Shown: positions 61,516-64,000 of the stretch, piece after piece
How positions within the stretch are numbered: position 1 is the stretch's first letter
Layout: each line of letters begins with the position of its first letter
Assembly: GCA_963761325.1 (NCBI GenBank)
Contig: CAVXGZ010000008.1
Span: forward strand, 310,001 to 374,000
Source of the DNA: Streptantibioticus_C sp963761325
GTDB taxonomy: Bacteria > Actinomycetota > Actinomycetes > Streptomycetales > Streptomycetaceae
Length of the DNA stretch: 64,000 nt
Reading direction: 5' to 3'
Notes under the pieces: generated by a model
The model's input: only the letters and a program-made list of their open reading frames with translations
Told to the model about the DNA's origin: nothing
Database searches by the model: none
Translations under genes and position numbers: made by a program

Positions 61516-62328
61516 ATGAGAGCGGCACGAAGGAACAGCGCGCGGCGGCCCGGCCGGACCGCCCTGCTCGCCGGCGCGGCACTGGCGGCGCTGACACTCC
61601 TGTGCGGATGCGGCGCGAGCGGCGCGAAGGGGGTGCCCGCTCCCCCGGCGGGCACCGGCACCCGGCTGGACTCCGCCGTGCCGGCGGCGATCGCGCGGCT
61701 GCCGCTGGTCGACCAGGACGGCCGGCGCACCAGCCTGGCCGCCTTCCGGGGCAAGGTGCTCGTGGTCTCCGACTCGATGACCCTGTGCCAGGAGACCTGC
61801 CCGCTGGACACCGCCGACCTGGTGCAGAGCGCCCGGGAGGTCGACGCGGCCCACCTGGGCGCGAAGGTCGAGTTCCTGACGATCACCGTGGACCCGACCC
61901 GCGACACCACGGCCCAACTCGCCGCCTACCGGCGCCAGTACACGCCCACCCCGGCCAACTGGCAGACGCTGACCGGCGCTCCGGCGGACATCGCCGCGCT
62001 GTGGAAGTACCTCGGCGTCTACACCAAGAAGGTGCCGGAGGGCTCGCCGCCGTCGAAGAACTGGCGGACCGGGCAGGTGCTCACCTACGACCTCGACCAC
62101 ACCGACGAGGTCTTCTTCTTCGACGCCCGCGGCCACGAGCGGTTCCTGCTGGACGGCGCCGGCCACGTGGTGCCGGGCACCCCGCTGCCCGCCGCGATGC
62201 GCGCCTACCTCGACGCCGACGGGCGGCAGAACCTCGCGCACCCCGACCCGGACACCACCTGGACCGTGCCGCAGGCGCTGCAGGGCATCGGCTGGCTGCT
62301 CCAGCACCGGATCCCGAGCCGAGGCTGA
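61516..62328 (+). CDS. Sco1/SenC-type copper chaperone lipoprotein
   Basis: A 270-residue thioredoxin-fold lipoprotein (lipobox LCGC). The copper-binding CxxxC is in SMTLCQETCPLDTADLV and the third ligand His is in VLTYDLDHTDEVFFFDARG; VEFLTITVDPTRDT is the standard Sco1 strand. It would deliver copper to, or keep reduced, the CuA site of cytochrome oxidase or another surface copper enzyme. The C-terminal ~50 residues after PAAMRAYLD extend beyond a minimal Sco1. A cupredoxin lipoprotein is encoded at 39918. ATG 61516 begins the signal peptide. Confidence 0.9.
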   Translation: MRAARRNSARRPGRTALLAGAALAALTLLCGCGASGAKGVPAPPAGTGTRLDSAVPAAIARLPLVDQDGRRTSLAAFRGKVLVVSDSMTLCQETCPLDTADLVQSAREVDAAHLGAKVEFLTITVDPTRDTTAQLAAYRRQYTPTPANWQTLTGAPADIAALWKYLGVYTKKVPEGSPPSKNWRTGQVLTYDLDHTDEVFFFDARGHERFLLDGAGHVVPGTPLPAAMRAYLDADGRQNLAHPDPDTTWTVPQALQGIGWLLQHRIPSRG

Positions 62329-62335
62329 CGAGGCG

Positions 62336-62381
62336 GCGCCGGCCGTCCGGACCACCGCGCGGTGGTCCGGACGGCCGGCGC
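62336..62381. terminator. Very strong bidirectional terminator
   Basis: A perfect 21-bp stem (62336-62356 with 62361-62381) with a GCGC loop starts 8 bases after the Sco1 stop and ends 21 bases before the convergent peptidase stop. It is the longest hairpin in the window. Confidence 0.9.
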
Positions 62382-62401
62382 GTTGCCCGGCGCGCGAGGC
62401 G

Positions 62402-63178
62402 TCAGTAGCGGATCGTGGTGGGCCGGGCGGTGCCCTGCTCGGTGTTGGCGCGGATGCCGTCGAAGCCGGGCGTCATGGAGAAGTTGCCGCCGGACAGCGC
62501 GCTCGGCCCGTAGCCGCCGCTGTCGAGGGCGTCGGGGTCGTAGTCCGCGAACGGCTCGCCGTTGACGGTGACGCCGGTGAAGCTCAGCTTGCTGAACGAC
62601 GGGTAGCTGCTGGTCGGCGACTCGATGACCGCCTCGGCGGTGGCGTTCTCCGAGCTGCTGAGGGTCTTGGAGACCGTCTGGGTCCAGCCCTTGGTGGTGT
62701 CGTTGATCGTCAGCGTGTACTTGTGGCTGCTGGTGGCCACCACCGAGGCGGTGAACTTGTCACCCTGCGAGACCGCGTTGCTGAAGTAGACCGGGTTGGC
62801 CGGGTACATCTCGTACCAGGCGGACAGCACCGGCCTGCCGCTGGAGCAGTCGGTCTGCACGCCGGTCTGCTCGACCGTCTCGGTGCCGTAGCCGTCTATG
62901 CCCACCCAGGGGGCGAACAGGTCGTCGGTCGTGTTGCAGGTGACACTGGGCTCGGTCCACGACCCGCTGATCGAGGTGAAGTCGCCGTCGCCGCCGGCGA
63001 CCGCGTAACCGCCCCAGATGCTGTCGGCGTACTGGTGCGCGCTCTGCGGGCCGAAGCCCGCCGAGGCCGCGAGAGAGGTTCCGGCGCTCGCCGGGACGAG
63101 CGCCGCCGCCAGCAGTACTCCTGCCGCGACGAGTCTGCCCTTGGCGAGCCTGCCTCTGACGCCTGTGTTCATGCCCAT
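62402..63178 (-). CDS. Secreted G1-family glutamic peptidase (eqolisin-like)
   Basis: A 258-residue secreted protein with a Sec signal peptide (hydrophobic core about 17-31, cleavage near LAASA at 36-40). The rest is a G1 peptidase domain: SIWGGYAVAG, the SGSWTEPSVTC strand, WVGIDGYGTETVEQTGVQ with catalytic Gln104, AWYEMYPANPVYF, and the catalytic Glu182 in ENATAEAVIESP. Fungal relatives (scytalidoglutamic peptidase) are pepstatin-insensitive acid proteases; bacterial ones are rarer and little studied. The start is ATG 63178 or 63172. It is on the same strand as hypX but separated by a hairpin. Confidence 0.88.
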   Translation of the reverse strand: MGMNTGVRGRLAKGRLVAAGVLLAAALVPASAGTSLAASAGFGPQSAHQYADSIWGGYAVAGGDGDFTSISGSWTEPSVTCNTTDDLFAPWVGIDGYGTETVEQTGVQTDCSSGRPVLSAWYEMYPANPVYFSNAVSQGDKFTASVVATSSHKYTLTINDTTKGWTQTVSKTLSSSENATAEAVIESPTSSYPSFSKLSFTGVTVNGEPFADYDPDALDSGGYGPSALSGGNFSMTPGFDGIRANTEQGTARPTTIRY

Positions 63179-63319
63179 GATCCGTGTCTCCTGCGGGGTG
63201 CGGAGGGAAGGGATTGCGGCCGATCGGACCAGGGCTCATCGTCGGCGCGCCGCCGACCCCGCCTCAAGGGCGTCGTTCATCCGGGAAGACGTCATGGCGA
63301 GAACATGACAATCATGGAG

Positions 63320-63356
63320 ACGACGTGTAAAGCCACATGGGGGCTTCACACGTCGT
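63320..63356 (-). terminator. Terminator after hypX
   Basis: A 15-bp stem with one A-C mismatch (63320-63334 with 63342-63356) and a 7-base loop lies 6 bases beyond the hypX stop on the minus strand. Confidence 0.78.
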
Positions 63357-63362
63357 CCGGGA

Positions 63363-64000
63363 TTACGCCTGCTTGCGCACGAAGGCGGACCGCAGCCGGT
63401 GGTAGGACGCCTCGGGGTCGAAGAAGATCCGGCGCATGCGCGCCAACTCCTGCTCCCGGTAGGCGGCGAGCGGCTTGACGGCCTCGTCCCGCTCGCGCAG
63501 CGCCTTCTTCTCCACGACGCGCTCGTGGGTGGCCGGGTCGTCGAGCAACTCGGCGGCCAGCGCGGCCACCTGCGGCGCGAACCACTGCGGGGACCCCGGC
63601 ACCAGGCGGTCCACCAGCCCGCACCGCAGGGCCGCGCGGGCACCGACCGGCCGGGCCTCGTCCATCAGCCGCTCCGCGACGTCGGCGCCGACCCGGCGGG
63701 GCAGCGAGTACGTCCAGTACTCCGAGCCGTACAGCCCCATGAGCCGGTAGTGCGGGTTGAGCACGACGCCCTGCCTGCACCACACCTCGTCGGCGGCGAG
63801 CGCCAGCATCACGCCGCCGGCCGCCGCGTTGCCGGAGACCGCGGCCACCACGAGGCGGTCGGTGGTGGTCAGGACCGCCTCGACGAGATCGTCGACGGCC
63901 TGGATGTTCTGCCACGACTCGGCGGCCGGGTCGGCGGACCCCTCGATGACGTTGAGGTCGATCCCGTTGGAGAAGAAGTCCCGTTCGCCGCCGAGCACCA
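63363..64000 (-). CDS. hypX: Hydrogenase maturation factor HypX, C-terminal part (enoyl-CoA hydratase-like)
   Basis: Only the last ~212 codons lie in the window; the gene continues past the right edge. The visible part is a crotonase-fold domain with the HypX-specific sequence GERDFFSNGIDLNVIEGSADPAAESWQNIQAVDDLV, AVSGNAAAGGVMLALAADEVW and LNPHYRLMGLYGSEYWTYSLPRRVG. Full HypX (about 550 residues) joins an N-terminal formyl-THF hydrolase/transferase domain to this one and makes the CO ligand of [NiFe] hydrogenase under aerobic conditions. It therefore predicts a [NiFe] hydrogenase cluster just beyond the window. Ordinary enoyl-CoA hydratases lack this YGSEYWTY block. Confidence 0.88.
   Translation of the reverse strand, partial: VLGGERDFFSNGIDLNVIEGSADPAAESWQNIQAVDDLVEAVLTTTDRLVVAAVSGNAAAGGVMLALAADEVWCRQGVVLNPHYRLMGLYGSEYWTYSLPRRVGADVAERLMDEARPVGARAALRCGLVDRLVPGSPQWFAPQVAALAAELLDDPATHERVVEKKALRERDEAVKPLAAYREQELARMRRIFFDPEASYHRLRSAFVRKQA

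Overview
The window is a high-GC chromosomal segment from a filamentous actinomycete, most likely Streptomyces or a close relative (Streptomycetaceae). Supporting signs are the very high G+C at third codon positions, many GTG and several TTG starts, frequent 4-bp stop/start overlaps (ATGA, GTGA, TTGA), an Lsr2 nucleoid protein, a textbook cellobiose (ceb) locus with its CebR operator, a TPP riboswitch before thiM, and many secreted or lipid-anchored proteins. I saw no rRNA, tRNA, CRISPR array, insertion sequence or prophage. Both edges cut genes: a cellulase on the left and hypX on the right. Species identity is inference.

Left part (1-8.1 kb) is a cellulose-use island. It holds the 3' end of a secreted GH6 cellobiohydrolase (FnIII + CBM2), a secreted GH12 endoglucanase, and on the other strand cebE-cebF-cebG-bglC (cellobiose ABC importer plus GH1 beta-glucosidase). 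The divergent LacI-type repressor cebR follows, with a perfect 14-bp CebR palindrome between cebE and cebR. Secreted enzymes would make cellobiose, CebEFG would import it (with an ATPase from elsewhere) and BglC would split it.

8-20 kb is mostly housekeeping and single genes: DUF2630, an aminoglycoside-phosphotransferase-like kinase with NAD kinase, a DUF4232 lipoprotein, a CoA-transferase, lsr2, an amidase, a two-component system divergent from a YceI/ABC-exporter operon, a DUF2087 protein and pyrophosphatase. 20-24 kb holds thiM-thiE-thiD under a TPP riboswitch and a divergent NCS1 permease.

24-37.5 kb has the flavour of a dormancy/low-oxygen (DevR/OsdR) regulon. It holds a hydrogenase-maturation-protease-like gene behind a DevR-like box, a DevR/OsdR-type response regulator, a twin-GAF DevS/OsdK-type kinase, a GH65 phosphorylase coupled to a beta-phosphoglucomutase-like HAD protein, and a membrane-anchored universal stress protein. 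A secreted glycosidase-like protein with a discoidin domain, a UvrA-like ATPase, a VOC protein and a GlxA-type AraC regulator lie among or beside them.

37.5-44.5 kb contains a GNAT-like acyltransferase, a lipoprotein of the PF03640 repeat family, a cupredoxin lipoprotein with a small membrane protein, and a 30-residue His/Arg-rich micropeptide. The micropeptide has an exceptionally strong ribosome-binding site and is followed by a hairpin and an ABC exporter. DinB-like, SRPBCC and lipoprotein genes come next.

44.6-51.5 kb is a D-glucarate catabolic locus: alpha-ketoglutarate semialdehyde dehydrogenase diverging from kdgD-gudD and an unrecognised coupled gene, with an epimerase and an IclR regulator downstream. 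51.5-60.2 kb is an acetate/monocarboxylate locus: LytS/LytTR two-component system, SSS symporter with DUF485 partner, SatP-like acetate transporter, acetyl-CoA synthetase and an MFS transporter. A 21-bp-period direct repeat resembling a LytTR operator lies between regulator and transporter. The right end (60.2-64 kb) has a membrane protein, a Sco1-type copper chaperone lipoprotein, a G1 glutamic peptidase and the C-terminal part of the hydrogenase maturation factor HypX.
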